DNA of 64,000 bases from Patella vulgata (GCF_932274485.2 NC_065885.2:32687062-32751061), one strand, 5' to 3'; positions 48,333 through 60,455 are shown, counted from the stretch's first letter. The notes: a model not told the origin generated them from the sequence alone. Program-made: numbers and translations.

Positions 48333-48700
48333 CTACATATTCTATGAGTTGATTGGCGATACATTTTTCTACAATATTAGCTATAACATTTAAATTTGAC
48401 ACAGGCCGATACTGCGAATGTTAAACGTATTATTAAAAACTAAGACTTGGATATCAATTTTATATAAAATAGGGAAATGCCTTGTTTGTAACAATATCTG
48501 TTATATATTTTGATAAAAAGTCACAGCAGAGTGTGAGGAACTATAAGTTATTAGTGACTTAGCTACACTTTATAAATTTTTGAGATTTTTACCACTATTA
48601 GTAATCTTATCTGAATAAAATTTACGTTTAGCACAGTCAATCATGGCATTTACGCCGTTTTTAGTTTAGCTATGAAAAATGTGTACGCGGTTGTGTATGC

Positions 48701-49490
48701 TAATTTCATGTATTTTATGATCACAAAATATATTCAGTTTATTATTTTAATACAGATCAAAGCTTGTCGTTCAATGTCAACCTACTTACATCAAAACACG
48801 GAACATCATTAATTTTGCGATGAGCGTACTAGTGCTTAATCATCAGGATATGTATGATTCGTTTAAAAAAAGGAATAAAAAACTTTTGAATTGAGGATAT
48901 TTCTTACTGTGAAAATCCTTTTCATTTGACACTTTTCAATCCTACAGTACTATAAACAGGATGTACGGCTAGGACGTGACTATAAATTCTGAAATGGTTT
49001 AACATATTGGATTTAGCCCGCGTGCATTGTTATATTCCGGCTATATTCAGGATTAAGAAGCATATAATATATGCACACTGATGTACGGTATATTTTGCTT
49101 AATAGTCGGATTAATCTTTTCATCGACTGACTATTGATTTCTTTATTGTTGTTTCATTTAAATAGACTCTTTGCAACTATCGGCACTAGTGAAGATTAAA
49201 GCGACCGTCTTCTCGGATGGCTAATAATAACTTTTATATTTCAATATCTTTCAAAAGTAATGTCAGATAAGCTTATATTGGTATTGGGTGCTTGTCAACC
49301 ACGCCAGTGTCTACTTTTTGTCTAAGCGTATTGTCTCATCGGTTTCGTGGTTTTGCTTTTAATACTGGGTGGTCGTGCTTTCCTTCTTGATATTACTGAC
49401 TTTAAATGCTTAAAAACACTGTCAAATAAAAGTGTTTTATACAAACGGTACCATTTGTTAATGACCAGATTACCCTAATACCCCATTATA
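48701..49490. other. no gene recognised
   Basis: AT-rich spacer. Nothing identified. Confidence 0.45.
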
Positions 49491-49500
49491 TTTAAATCAG

Positions 49501-49768
49501 GGTGAGGGTGGGTGGGGGTGCGCGTGGGTGGCGGAATGGTTAGCACGTGCGCGCTGTATCATAAGGTCTGTCATTGAGTCAACTGGCGTGGTTTCGATTC
49601 CCCGGTTGTACGTGACAAGGATTGGGTTAACTGTCTAACCTCGTGGATTTTCTCCGGGTTCTCCACCCTCCCCCACTGCTAAAGACCCCTAAGCGCAAGC
49701 GAATTATTGAAATAAAATTGAACCTTAGGTTGTTCCCGAAATGCTCTCTCTCTATCTCTCTCTTTCTC
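49501..49768 (+). mobile_element. SINE family 2, full-length, with 10-bp target-site duplication
   Basis: The tRNA-like head is GTGGCGGAATGGTTAGCACG, then GCGCGCTGTATCATAAGGTC, with B box GTTTCGATTCCCC. The body is CGTGACAAGGATTGGGTTAA, TCTCCGGGTTCTCC, AAAGACCCCTAAGCGCAAGC and GAATTATTGAAATAAAATTG, ending in a (CT)n tail. TTTAAATCAG flanks it at 49491-49500 and 49769-49778. It is the best preserved copy of this family here. Confidence 0.94.
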
Positions 49769-49778
49769 TTTAAATCAG

Positions 49779-50451
49779 ATTAATATATATAACAATGATG
49801 CTCGGCATGATAAACGTTCGTCCCTGTCTGGGTAATATTAAGAGTATTGCATTATTACTACCTCCAAACCCTACCCCAAAAGGGTTATTGGTAATATTGT
49901 CTTTACCAGCGGTCCTTATAATCCTTCCTTACAACCAAATAAGTTGCTAAAATGTCTGCAACTCTATTATGATTCTGCAGATACACGTATGTCTCAAATT
50001 CTGCATACAATCTAATCTGATCATTGCCAGTGTTCACGTCAAATCAAAAATTATTTCCTTACCAAGATCCCATGTCTCTACGGACGATCCGCTCTCGTTT
50101 AAATAAATTTTTATTGATAATAACCGTTCTACTTATTATCAGCCCATTTTTTTATTTGTTAAGAAATCGACTTCTAAGGTAGTCTGTTGTTGTTTTCAAC
50201 GAAGAACAAAAGGTACGGCGTCTGTCTTGAGAACAATACTTGTATGTAGAAATGAATCGGGAACACTACTCTAATCCGTCAATAGCTCATAATTAACTAG
50301 ACTCCTTTGATGTCCATCTGCTCTCACAATTTACTAGATTTTGGTTTAGCGGCATGACTCAACAAATAAATTGGTTATACATTGACAATGTTTTCCCCTC
50401 TCCAACACGTAACCAACAGTTATTCTTGTTTGAGGAGCAAGGGGGTAAGGG
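49779..50451. other. no gene recognised
   Basis: AT-rich spacer, nothing identified. Confidence 0.45.
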
Positions 50452-50632
50452 GTTTGATGTCGGTGTTGGCCGGGAAAGTACCTCGAGCGTGGTTAGCAGA
50501 CGGGTGGGTGGGAGCAGAATATAATCGTAGGTCGTAGCGCCATTGTCCGAATAAAATTACCCACGTAGCACATTGCATGGCCCCTATCTCGGTTGATGCA
50601 GAACAGTAGGACGTTAAACCCCATTTTAATTT
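50452..50632 (+). mobile_element. SINE family 1, 5'-truncated and shortened
   Basis: GATGTCGGTGTTGGCCGGGA, GAGCGTGGTTAGCAGACGGG, GTAGGTCGTAGCGCCATTGT, CACATTGCATGGCCCCTATC and GAACAGTAGGACGTTAAACC follow the family order with deletions. Confidence 0.85.
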
Positions 50633-50779
50633 ATTTATATTCTTTTGAGGTAATTTTAAAAGTACAGTAGAGATTGTTTAAGTAGCTATGTGAGCCCTTC
50701 CTATCGTGTTCTACAAGTATGCAATATTACTTATTGTGGACGCAGACGTTGATATCCAACCCGCATTTTTATGCGCCCA

Positions 50780-51780
50780 CATTTTTATGTGGACGTGTAT
50801 TGTCGCCGCCCCTGCCCGTTCGGACGTCTGTCCGTCCACGATTTGTTTGTGGACACTCTACAGTTCACAATTTGTATCCGATTTTGACGAAACTTGAAAT
50901 ATAGGTCTATCTCCCAAGGGTCTCGGTTTGTTTCGATATTCGCATGTATCGGACCATAACTTCATGGATTATGGCCCCTGCTTGTACGAAAAATCAAGTT
51001 TTTAGCTTGTGGACACTCTGGAGGTCACAATTTTGACCCGACGTTGATGAAACTTGATATGCATGTTTATAAGCCAAATATCTTGTTTCCTTTCGGTATT
51101 CGCGCATATCGGATCGTAACTTCCTGACTTATGGCCCCTGGTTGTACGAAAAATCGCGTTATACACTAATGGTGGTCGAGTTCGAATTTCGTGAAAATCG
51201 GACAAAAAATGTACATAAATAGTGTAAAAAATATGGTATATCAAGGTTGTGGACCCTCTAGAGGCCACAGTTTTATCCGATTTTGATGAAACTTTAAATA
51301 TATCTTTTTATCATAAAGATCTTGGTTCCTGTTGATAATCATATATATTCGAACGTAACTTCCTGGAGTATGGCCATTGATTGGTCGAAAAATCGCATTT
51401 TTAGCTTGTGGATTCTCTAGAGGTCACAATTTTTTCCGATTTTAAAAACCCTTTAGATATATCACCATTCCACCATAATGAAGCTTGAATTGGAATTTCG
51501 AGAAAATCAAAATGAAACTGCCCGCCGAAATGGCCGCTCTTTGTGTGCAAATTGTGTATAAGTATGTAATACAAATTTTATGTACCCTCTAGAGGTCACA
51601 ATGTTTTTATCCAATTTTGATGATACTTAAACCATATCTTTATATTCCGAAAATCTCAGTCCTTTTTGATATTTGCGCATTTAAGACCATAACTTTGTGG
51701 ATTATGGCCCCTGATTGTACAAAACATGCTTTTTGTTTTTAGCTTGTTATCTATCCATCTCTTGCAAAATGTTGGCGTAT
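50780..51780 (+). repeat. array of five ~160-bp diverged repeats
   Basis: Units start with variants of TTGTGGACACTCTAGAGGTC at about 50850, 51009, 51249, 51409 and 51583. Each continues through a CACAATTTT, CCGATTTTGATGAAACTT, a TTCGGTATTCGCGCATATCG block, CATAACTTCCTGGATTATGG, CCCCTGATTGTACGAAAAAT and CGCGTTTTTAGC. An 80-bp insertion (51170-51248) enlarges the second interval. The array is preceded by GTTCGGACGTCTGTCCGTCC. No protein is encoded. Confidence 0.87.
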
Positions 51781-52735
51781 CCTGCCTGGCAGCGGCTGGT
51801 TTAAGAAAGAAAACAGCTATTTCGATAAATCTTCATTTTGTCTGTCGAATCCAGATCTCTGTATTGAGTTAGGCCAACATTGGATGGAATGGATCACTAT
51901 TATTTGTATTAAACGTTAATTCAGGAGATATACCCACGTTGGGATCCTTTCTTTACGCGGATTTATACTTTTATAATTAGTAATCACTTCGTCATAAAAT
52001 TTAACCCTATTTCTCACGATAAGCCGTCCAACTTCTATAGTTAAGAGACGTCATCATGACAGATTAATCGAACAATTTTAGTTATTTTTGTATAGTTGAA
52101 GAAATGCTACTATGATTTGTCTAGACGAACAGCATACGAAGAAAAAAGTCATTATAAAGCTAGCATTGGATAATTTGCTATACATGTTCGTGTTATAGTT
52201 GTAGTTAAATCGTTGACGTCTATACCCTGACAGTCCATGTCATAAAATTTGGTGACCACACGAAAAGGTTAACTGACACCTTCCTTTACTTGAAAAGGTT
52301 TGATAGGATCATCCTATACACGAATCTCTACTAAATGAGAACCTTCTCTACGAAAGGGCTAAATATTAACTGAACTGAAACGCACAACTAGGCAGATCTT
52401 TCATATATATCTCAACACGAAACCAAACGTATTCAATGAAAAGTCTGTTATTATACAATTAAGCACATCCAAGTATGAAAGAAAACCATCGTGACGAATA
52501 GACTGGCTTTTGTACAAAAAGGATAATAGAATTATTATTACTAAAGATGACATGCGAAACTTTACGTTGTCTGTCAGCAACTAGACACGAAGTTAGTCGA
52601 TCGACATTTTAGTTCCCACATTGACGTTTTTTAGTCAAAAACACTAAGTATTACTACGAGCATTTTGAGAAACATTTATTCCGCCATCATTTTTGTATTA
52701 AATGGAATTAAAAATGTTTTATTATGAAAAAATGA
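51781..52735. other. no gene recognised
   Basis: AT-rich spacer, no recognisable feature. Confidence 0.45.
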
Positions 52736-52737
52736 AA

Positions 52738-53003
52738 CGAAATGGGGTTTAACGTCCCACTGTTCTGCTCCGACTGGGCTAATGAAGACGGGCATACGCC
52801 ATACAGTGTGCTATGAGGGGAATTTTGCCCGTGCGGCGGCACTATGGCCTACTGTAATATCGAATTCAAACTGCCATGGGATGTTTTACGTGAATGCCAA
52901 TGCATCCGAACGACTAGACAGCTGTCCCGCCCCACTGACAAGGGGAAACCACGTCGGAAAATCCCGAGAGCCAGCGTCTTACCCACTTAGCCACCCCGTT
53001 GCG
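52738..53003 (-). mobile_element. SINE family 1, nearly full-length, minus strand
   Basis: From the left: ACGAAATGGGGTTTAACGTC (tail complement), GCTCCGACTGGGCTAATGAA, GACGGGCATACGCCATACAG, TGTGCTATGAGGGGAATTTT, GCATCCGAACGACTAGACAG, GACAAGGGGAAACCACGTCG and GCGTCTTACCCACTTAGCCA (head, A box complement). A central deletion removes the B box region. An 80-codon plus-strand frame is a chance frame in it. Confidence 0.92.
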
Positions 53004-53094
53004 TATATGAAGTTGTTAAACTGACAAGTACCAAATAGTACACTAATTATTCAATATGGCGGCCATTCAGGGCAAAGATCTATTCTCAAAGCAG

Positions 53095-53630
53095 AATGTA
53101 AAAATGGCTGCGTGAAATCAATAAAAACCCAGATACATGGCCATAATTTAAAATATAATTGGTTGGTTTGAATAATCTTTGGAACAAAATGTTTTGTACT
53201 AAAGTGTTTTTTGATTGTGTATGGTCTGAAACTCTATAATAACCTTTAAAGAGGCAACATGCTATGGTGCGAGTGAAAAGTTTTATTATTTAAATTATAG
53301 ATGAATATGAAATTAAAAGTGTTATTTAGATAGTGACTTAGGGGATTAAACGAAAAATAAGAGGAATATTAGATAATCTCTCGACGCGGATACAAATTTA
53401 ATATATTTGAAACCATTACAGATGTCTAAAGATTCCGGCGTGAAATCGATAGAAACTAATTTAAACTTCAAATTGCTATAACTTAAGTTAGGGTTGATCG
53501 ATTTGGATATCTTTTAGACCAAGATGTTTTTAGGAAAAGTGATTTTGATTGTGTATAGTTCTAAACTCTATATTTAACTTGTATTATGTTGTAGTTTTAA
53601 AGAGGATTGATGATAGAGTGCCAGTCAAAT
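53095..53630. repeat. possible old direct repeat, two ~190-bp copies
   Basis: 53095-53280 and 53420-53630 share GTGAAATC(A/G)ATA, a TTTTTGATTGTGTAT(G/A)G-like core, AACTCTATA, TTTAAAGAGG and a similar ending. Divergence is high and the limits are uncertain. Confidence 0.4.
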
Positions 53631-56600
53631 GCCTACACCGAAATTCTAAGCTATTTTGTCATCTACTAAATTTAGGATATGGTAATGTTGTCATTACCGC
53701 ATTAATTTCGATAATTGTAGAAATAATTCCATTCCATGGCTTTGACAAGTGACGGATCCCTCAATGCAAATTTCATATATGGAAAAACTTAAAATTGCTT
53801 GTGAAGACTTAGACCTTTAACATCGACCTTCAATTTCAGAACTTTAAAAAGGGTTACACAAATGCCACAACGACAATTGTTTAAATCAAAACTACAACCA
53901 AGTTATTTTACAGTTATAGCGTGACCTTTATATGTACCTTATTTAGAAATCGGTGAAATTGCATCTGATTTTAAAATAGTATACGGAAAAATATCTGAAA
54001 GATAATTTCCGTAAATCGGACTTATCCGGAAATCATTCGGTAATATAGCTTTTTCGTTTCATTAGAAAATAGCGACATTTATGTCATTTGTGTTTTTATT
54101 ACCATTTTGAAAGCAACTATTATGTTAGGGGTCCATCATATACCTTCTTTAAACCCACAATATAGATTAAATATAGAATTGATTGTATCGCCTTCCTCAT
54201 ACAAGAACAGGGGTCTCAGCGACCTTGACGTAAATTGAGTTGGCACAAATAGATCTAGCCCAAGAACAGGCGGCATAATGATTCGATGACGCGAGACGTA
54301 AAATGACGTAGTTACATAAATGACGCCATCGTAAAGCGCTGCCTTTATACAAATTCATTTAATTAAAACTAATGATTTTTTCTCTTTAAAAAAATAATTA
54401 TATATGCTTTATATGATATTAAACTTCCGTAATAAATATAATTCTGAACTTTTTTTTGACCTTTTAACGAATCGGGTTTATAATATCGCGATTGATAAAG
54501 GGGAAATAATTCCGGAGCAAAAATTCAGCAACCGATACATATTTTCGTTTTAAATTAACGTATCATCAACAAGAACTTATAACATAACATAGGAATGCTT
54601 TCAAACATAACAAGGTTAACATCATATTAGTTTAAAACCAAAATTAACATTTGAATTGTCGTTTTACTAAATATGATTGCTGCTTTAATCTCTGTACGGG
54701 ATGTTCCCCAGTTCCGCAGTGAATAGCCACCAAAGCCTAACACAACGGTAGTAGAGAGAGTATTAATTAATCACAACTGACCAATCAGAAATAAGAGACA
54801 TCGTGCATATATTTATAGAGACAGTCAATATGTATATTTACATTATAGTATAATAGCAAATTTGTTTTCCTATAAATCGTTAATTAGTAATTTATTATAT
54901 TATTCACCGACATTTCCTTCTGAGATGGTGGATGATATTACAAGCACAGAGAAGTCTATTATCACTAACGATCTATTGTTAATATGCAATGCAAATTTCA
55001 TGTCTGAAGTTAGGGAAAGAAAAGTTTGATTAATTGATTGGAAAAGTAATCTATGTGATAATTAGTGAGCAAATTGGAAACATGCCGTGAACAAGGCATG
55101 CTACTCCCCTCTTCAAATAAATCATCTATCGATCTAGTCTTCTTTAATCAAATTATTAACTGCAAGATAACGTTCATTGCAATTTAAGAGAACTATTTTT
55201 AACGATTCTTCTTTCAATGGCTGTCGGCACTTAATCTACAATTAAGGTGTACAAGTATAGTAGCTTTTGCTTTAGTTTGCAGACAAAACCAGCATTATTT
55301 CACCATCTTTGATGGATTGTTTGAAAACTTCGTGGTGATTTGATAGAGTTGACTTTTGTATTAGATGTCTAACGATTGACATCACATTCATATTTTAAGT
55401 GAGTTTCGTGTTGACATTAATTTATACCGATTTATTGAAAATAATATGTCTCTACGGTTATTTAATAATTTAGAAAAGGACAATTTTACTGTCATTTTTC
55501 TTAAGACATGAAAATTGGTACAACTAACTGGGTCGTCTAATTCTTATCTACATTTTTAGATACCACAGATTGGTTTTAGTGGTATATAGAATATACTGAA
55601 GCCCCGACTTAAGACTTTAATTATCCCAAATATGATCAAAAGAACAGAAAATAGACTGCAAATGTGAAATTCCATAAGACACACTGCATATTTCATAAAA
55701 TAACTTTATTAAGATCTCAGGAAGATTTTTTGTATTATTTAGTAGTGAAGTTGTTGCCTTTTTTTGAGCAAGAAAAATTGATCTATTGTTTGATCTTTGT
55801 ATTCATGTTTGTTTGGTCCACTCTAGGTTTCATCTGTGTCTGGCATTATTGTCTATTCATTGGGGATATTAATGAGATTTTCTTTTCTTAAGACGAAATA
55901 AGATAATCTTATAACAAAAATGTCTAGAGTAACGTAAACAGTATAAAAAAAATCTGGCAAATGTTGTATTTAAGAGACTAGTTTTTAGATCTACGGCGTG
56001 AGGGTCCCAGAAATCCAGATCACTGCAATATAACATTGCACGATGTATTGTAATCAGACAGCAATGATTGCTCCTAACATTTTTTATGACGCAAAATGGA
56101 GTCTTTATGGCAGACAGACATACACTCTCTCCTTTACTTTATGGCAATCTTATTTTTATGTTGAAGCCATACAAAATATTTTAGCAGATTTTCATGCGGA
56201 TAAACACGTTATGGCCATCTTGGAATAATATCCGTGATCAGCTAAGTGTATTGATGTATGATTATTCATTTGTGTATCGACGGGGTGGTTAAGATGTCTT
56301 TGCTCATATTATCTGAAAGTTCGTCACTCCATTAAGACACTTGTGAAGTCGGAGAAAATAAAAGCAGCACATCGTATAGTCTCTTTTATCGGATCCAGGA
56401 AGTGAAGTTGGCTGAAAGGAAATTCTTCGTTCTTTCTGATCATTCAATACATACATTTTTTTTAAATCCCAATCATGTACATCATATCTCGAAACTAGAG
56501 TTTGGTTTCTGTTTTGTAAAAATACATTTCTTTGCTGCCTTTCAAATGTATGCGTTTATACTTTCCGGAGACAAAAAATGTCTTAAGTAATCACCGACAT

Positions 56601-56723
56601 TAACTTATATCAAAAATGCAGTTCACTTAAAGAAGATATACATGTTGTTAGAGTTCATGCTATGCATGCTTGAACAAGCCATCCCTTTTCACCAATGAGC
56701 ATGATACAATCCGAATCAAGAAC

Positions 56724-56767
56724 CGTCTTCATTATCCCGGTCAGGACGTTAAACCCCATGTCATTTC
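56724..56767 (+). mobile_element. SINE family 1 tail remnant
   Basis: GTCTTCATTATCCCGGTCAG then GACGTTAAACCCCATGTCAT matches the last ~45 bases of family 1, with a small deletion. Confidence 0.7.
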
Positions 56768-58894
56768 CCAATCAATATCAGTACAAGATAGAACTATAAC
56801 TATGCTACGTATCATGGCCCAAATGTTGTTATGCCCGGATAAGTAATATCTGGATTGAGTGTCGTGCATCGATTTTTTATATGGCGTCACAATTCTAAGA
56901 TGGCAGCGATGACGTCATGTTCGGTTCTTGTTTCCTATAGTACTATCGTGACACTGTTAACATTCTGAACTACAACCGCATATTTATCTTAATTTATGAA
57001 ATCATTTGTATGAAATAATTAGAGAAGACAATAATCCGGGTTTATTTTTTTACGATACAAGTTTACGTCCCTAAAAGTAGGCAATGACAGTGTATAATCA
57101 ATTTTGATTCCCGCTTCGTATCTCAAATCGAAATCCAGATCGCCACTTTATTTTGACCTAAATTAAGAAGGCTTCTGTTCGTTTAAGGAAGTTAAAAGAG
57201 ATTGTATTTAGGATTTAACAAAGCTTTCCACCATTGTTTTATCTCCTTGATCGTCTTATGTTTTGAACATTAAATTTCAATCTCCGCAGCGAAGACTTTC
57301 ATTTCCGTCATCTTTGATGTGCAAAGAGCTTTGATGACGTAAGTGATTGATCTGCAGCAAGCCATTTCTTTTTTAATGCGGATTTGCGTGTTCGAAGACA
57401 TTTTGGGTATTTAATTTTTATTGATTGGTTATGAACATCTAATAAATAATTTTCACTAATAAAAATTTTAAAGATCGATAATGGAATGAGAGGCGATTTT
57501 TCGTTATTGTAAAAGATATTTGACTGATATACATTATGTCAAGTTTTTTATTCCCCTCCAAACTGTAAAAATTGTTGCCATTATTAAACCGTTAAACATA
57601 CTTCTTAAATATATAGGCGTAACTATGTTTAAAGTCCCGGGATACCCGAATAAAAGTTAAAGTAATGAACTCTCTAACTCAATAATATCCATAATCTCCG
57701 ACATTAAAAACACGAATTAGAATTTAATATTGGCATATTTCAAACATTAAGGGTATTGCTACAATGAACCATTTAAAAACAGTCAACGTCGTTATTTTCT
57801 CACACTCTCTAGCGCCATTTGTAATGATGCGCTTTGATGAACGAGACAAAACGTCAATGTGAAAGTGACACCGCCACCCATTATAGGCTGCACTAACCAG
57901 GTGCAATCTACGACCATTCAATTATACCTGCTCACTTAAATCACCAAACATACATGATTAGAGGGGCTTAATGTCGCCCTCATTATTAACTAGGTCTCAC
58001 ATGGTATATTATTTATTTCTGGGAGAACGGAACACGTTGCCTTTCAAACTTAAAAGTGCAAAAACAGTGAACGTTCATTTGTGGTTTGGAATAGGCACAA
58101 TATAATACACAATACTATTAGTATCATCATACATTGTTTCGATGACATTGGCAATACTAAAACAAAATAAAAATGAAATGCCATTTGACCGAGTAAAGCA
58201 GAGTACACGCCGTAGCCATTCATGAAATCATTAAGGGGGTCAGAAACGATCATAAAGAACAGTTTCTATAGGGAGTGAAATATTTTATATGTATTACAAT
58301 AACAGGGCTATGAATTATTAACATTTACTGCCTAAAGGTGTATCCGAGTACTAGATCTAGATCACATTACAAGCAAAGCAATCAGGTCTTCACAGCTTCT
58401 TACAAAGACGAGCACTACTATCATACAATATATGATATCAATTTGAATAATTGTACGTCTTTTTCAAGTGAGTAATATCGTTGGGGTTATACATTAGTTT
58501 GCGGTTCCAGAAGCCATCCATAAATCAAATTGCGAGAGTAATAAATCAGAATGATTTTATCGTGACAAGGAAAGGCTTCAATGAAATAAAGATATACCAA
58601 AATTCATTTCAGGGCGCCAAACAAGCGTTTGTTTGATGCCATACGAGCGGTTACATATGTTAGATCTAATTAAGCCTGCACCACTCTGTGTTAACACAAA
58701 ACCCCTTATAACCTTCATAGATGATCACTGGCAGAATTTAATAAGTGACCGAACGGAAGAATTCCTGCTCGCTGGTCGGTTGCCTCCAGACTTTCATCCC
58801 TATTTCATCTATTTTATATTAATCGATGGTCACTGACCATGTAGTAGTATTAACTGTAGTAATATTTAACAATCTACTATGTCTCTTCTAGCTA

Positions 58895-58916
58895 GTTCTT
58901 CTCTCTCTTGTTTCAG
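58895..58916 (+). promoter_or_regulatory. probable 3' splice site before the receptor's first coding exon
   Basis: A long pyrimidine tract, TTCTTCTCTCTCTTGTTTCAG, ends at AG 58915-58916. It fits a strong 3' splice site, so the receptor mRNA probably has at least one non-coding exon further upstream. This is inference from sequence quality only. Confidence 0.65.
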
Positions 58917-58929
58917 AATTGATCGCAGA

Positions 58930-59010
58930 ATGCTGCAGAAGAATATCGGCAAATTAGTACTCGGTTCCATTGAGCCACGCAAATCAGTGATTATAGCAGC
59001 AATGGTTTGA
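58930..59010 (+). promoter_or_regulatory. upstream ORF 1 in the receptor 5' UTR
   Basis: ATG CTG CAG through GCA ATG GTT TGA gives a 26-residue uORF, in a different frame from the receptor. If the exon starts at 58917 it would be translated first and could dampen or regulate receptor synthesis. Function inferred. Confidence 0.4.
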
Positions 59011-59013
59011 AAC

Positions 59014-59037
59014 ATGTCAGGGCTTTCCGTGGGGTAA
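59014..59037 (+). promoter_or_regulatory. upstream ORF 2 in the receptor 5' UTR
   Basis: ATGTCAGGGCTTTCCGTGGGG then TAA is a 7-codon uORF ending 7 bases before the receptor ATG, close enough to influence start-site choice by scanning ribosomes. Function inferred. Confidence 0.4.
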
Positions 59038-59044
59038 ATCTGAA

Positions 59045-60455
59045 ATGATGTGTATTGGGAGAATGGGAGTACCACAGTTAGACATGGTAAACGGCAGCTT
59101 TGGTGGAGTTATCAACAATCTTTATAAAGTTATCTTGGTGTTGTTAACCATCATGTTTCAGAGCACCAGTTCCTTTAACAACCGAAGCGCAAAACCCATC
59201 GCCTCCGCCTTCCTTGCCGGGGATATCATTCTTGGAGGTTTGTTTCCCGTTCATCACAAAGGTATTGGCGAACAACCATGTGGAGAAATAAATACTGACC
59301 GTGGGATCGAACGCCTTGAAGCTATGCTTTTTACAATTGATGAAATCAACCGAGATCCCAGTATATTACCGGGGATACATCTCGGCGCATCTCTTTACGA
59401 CACGTGTGCTAGAGGAACGTATGCGTTAGAACAATCTCTTGAGTTCATCAGAGCCTCATTTTACTCTCTCGATACTTCAGAATTTGTGTGTTCGGACGGA
59501 TCACAAGCTACAGCCAAGTTATCTCCAACTAAAGTGACCGGAGTCGTCGGAGGATCATACAGTACGGTTTCTATGCAGGTGGCTAATTTATTAAGGTTAT
59601 TTAAACTTCCACAAGTGAGTTATGCATCTACCAGTGCTTCGCTTAGTGATAAGACGCGTTACGACTATTTCTTGCGTACAGTGCCTCCGGATACATTACA
59701 AGCTAAAGCTTTGGTTGATATCGTTCAAGAATTTAATTGGACTTACGTGTCGACAGTCTCGTCTGAGGGCGAGTATGGGTCATCCGGTATAGATTACTTC
59801 CAGCAAGAAGCCCGAGCTAAAAATATCTGCATAGCTGCAAATGTTAAAATTCCAGCCAAATCAACTAATGCTACTTTTGATAGAACTATACGCGATTTAT
59901 TAGAAAAGCCAGAGGCGAAAGTTGTGATTGTGTTCGTTAGAATTGAGGATGCGAAAGGTCTACTTGATGCCGCAACACGGTTCAATCTTACAGGTCAACA
60001 TGTGTGGGTCGCCAGTGACGCATGGGGTCGACAAGATGCTCCTGTGAAAGACAATCAACTGGCAGCACAAGGCGCAATAACTTTAGAACTACAATCAACG
60101 CCAATCAAAACATTCGAAAGTTATTTTCAGAACTTAAACCCTCGAGGGAATAAACGTAACCCGTGGTTTCGCGAATATTGGGAGGCCATTAATAAATGTA
60201 GTTGGAAAGAGAACAAGTACACTTCAACATCCAGAAATATTCGATATTGCACGGGGGCTGAAAAACTTACTAGAAAAATCACCCAACAGGAAGGCAAAGT
60301 GCAATTTATTTATGACGCGGTATATGCGTTAGCTATAGCCTTGGATACAATGCAGAAAACTTTATGCCCGAACACGACCCGACTGTGTCGCGCCATGGAA
60401 CGAATTGATGGAGAACGACTCCTGAAGGACTTTCTGTTGAATGTATCTTTTGATG
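59045..60455 (+). CDS. metabotropic glutamate receptor, group II-like, first coding exon
   Basis: The exon encodes the extracellular glutamate-binding domain of a class C G-protein-coupled receptor. It opens with a hydrophobic signal peptide (about residues 25-39). GDIILGGLFPVHHKG (59-73), RGIERLEAMLF (86-96), ALEQSLEF (127-134), GGSYSTVSMQVANLLRLF (169-186), SYASTSASLSDK (192-203), RYDYFLRTVPPD (205-216), NWTYVSTVSSEGEYG (231-245), VASDAWG (322-328), RNPWFREYWE (371-380) and CPNTTRLC (441-448) closely follow vertebrate mGluR2/3. Ligand residues are conserved: R86, R90, Y172, S173, A194, T196, D207, Y234, D325, K418. Possible N-glycosylation sites are N231, N275, N314, N443 and N466. An in-frame TAG at 58994 supports starting at 59045 (or the adjacent ATG at 59048). 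The exon ends after one base of codon 471, at a GT donor (phase 1). The cysteine-rich and seven-helix parts lie beyond the window. Confidence 0.95.

Larger units (their letters stand above)
47086..48700 (-). mobile_element. CR1/L2-like LINE, 5'-truncated, with (TAA)n tail
   Basis: Read leftward from about 48700: AMIDCAKRKFYSDKITNSGK, YRPVSNLNVIANIVEKCIAN, YKRFHSVGIAFTKVHNDILL, LILLDLSSAFDTVDHPILIS (motif A, aspartates present), YGVP followed by GSVLGLILFTLYTSPLGKLV, and HLYADYTQIYFAF (YADD altered to YADY). Then RLDNLNSLLACIPVKHLDDL and QKVQNCAAR near 47575. The 3' UTR carries GTAAAGCGCAGCTGAGCAAT and GAGCGCTGTATAAAT and ends in (TAA)n at 47087-47105. Many breaks are present, so this is an old copy. 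Confidence 0.92.
53631..58916. other. upstream region of the receptor exon, 5.3 kb, no gene recognised
   Basis: AT-rich sequence that, on the splice-site reading of 58905-58916, would be intron. Small frames (53549-53752, 55664-55891, 56402-56590, 58050-58253) have no motif. The only repeat recognised is the SINE tail at 56724-56767. Confidence 0.5.
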
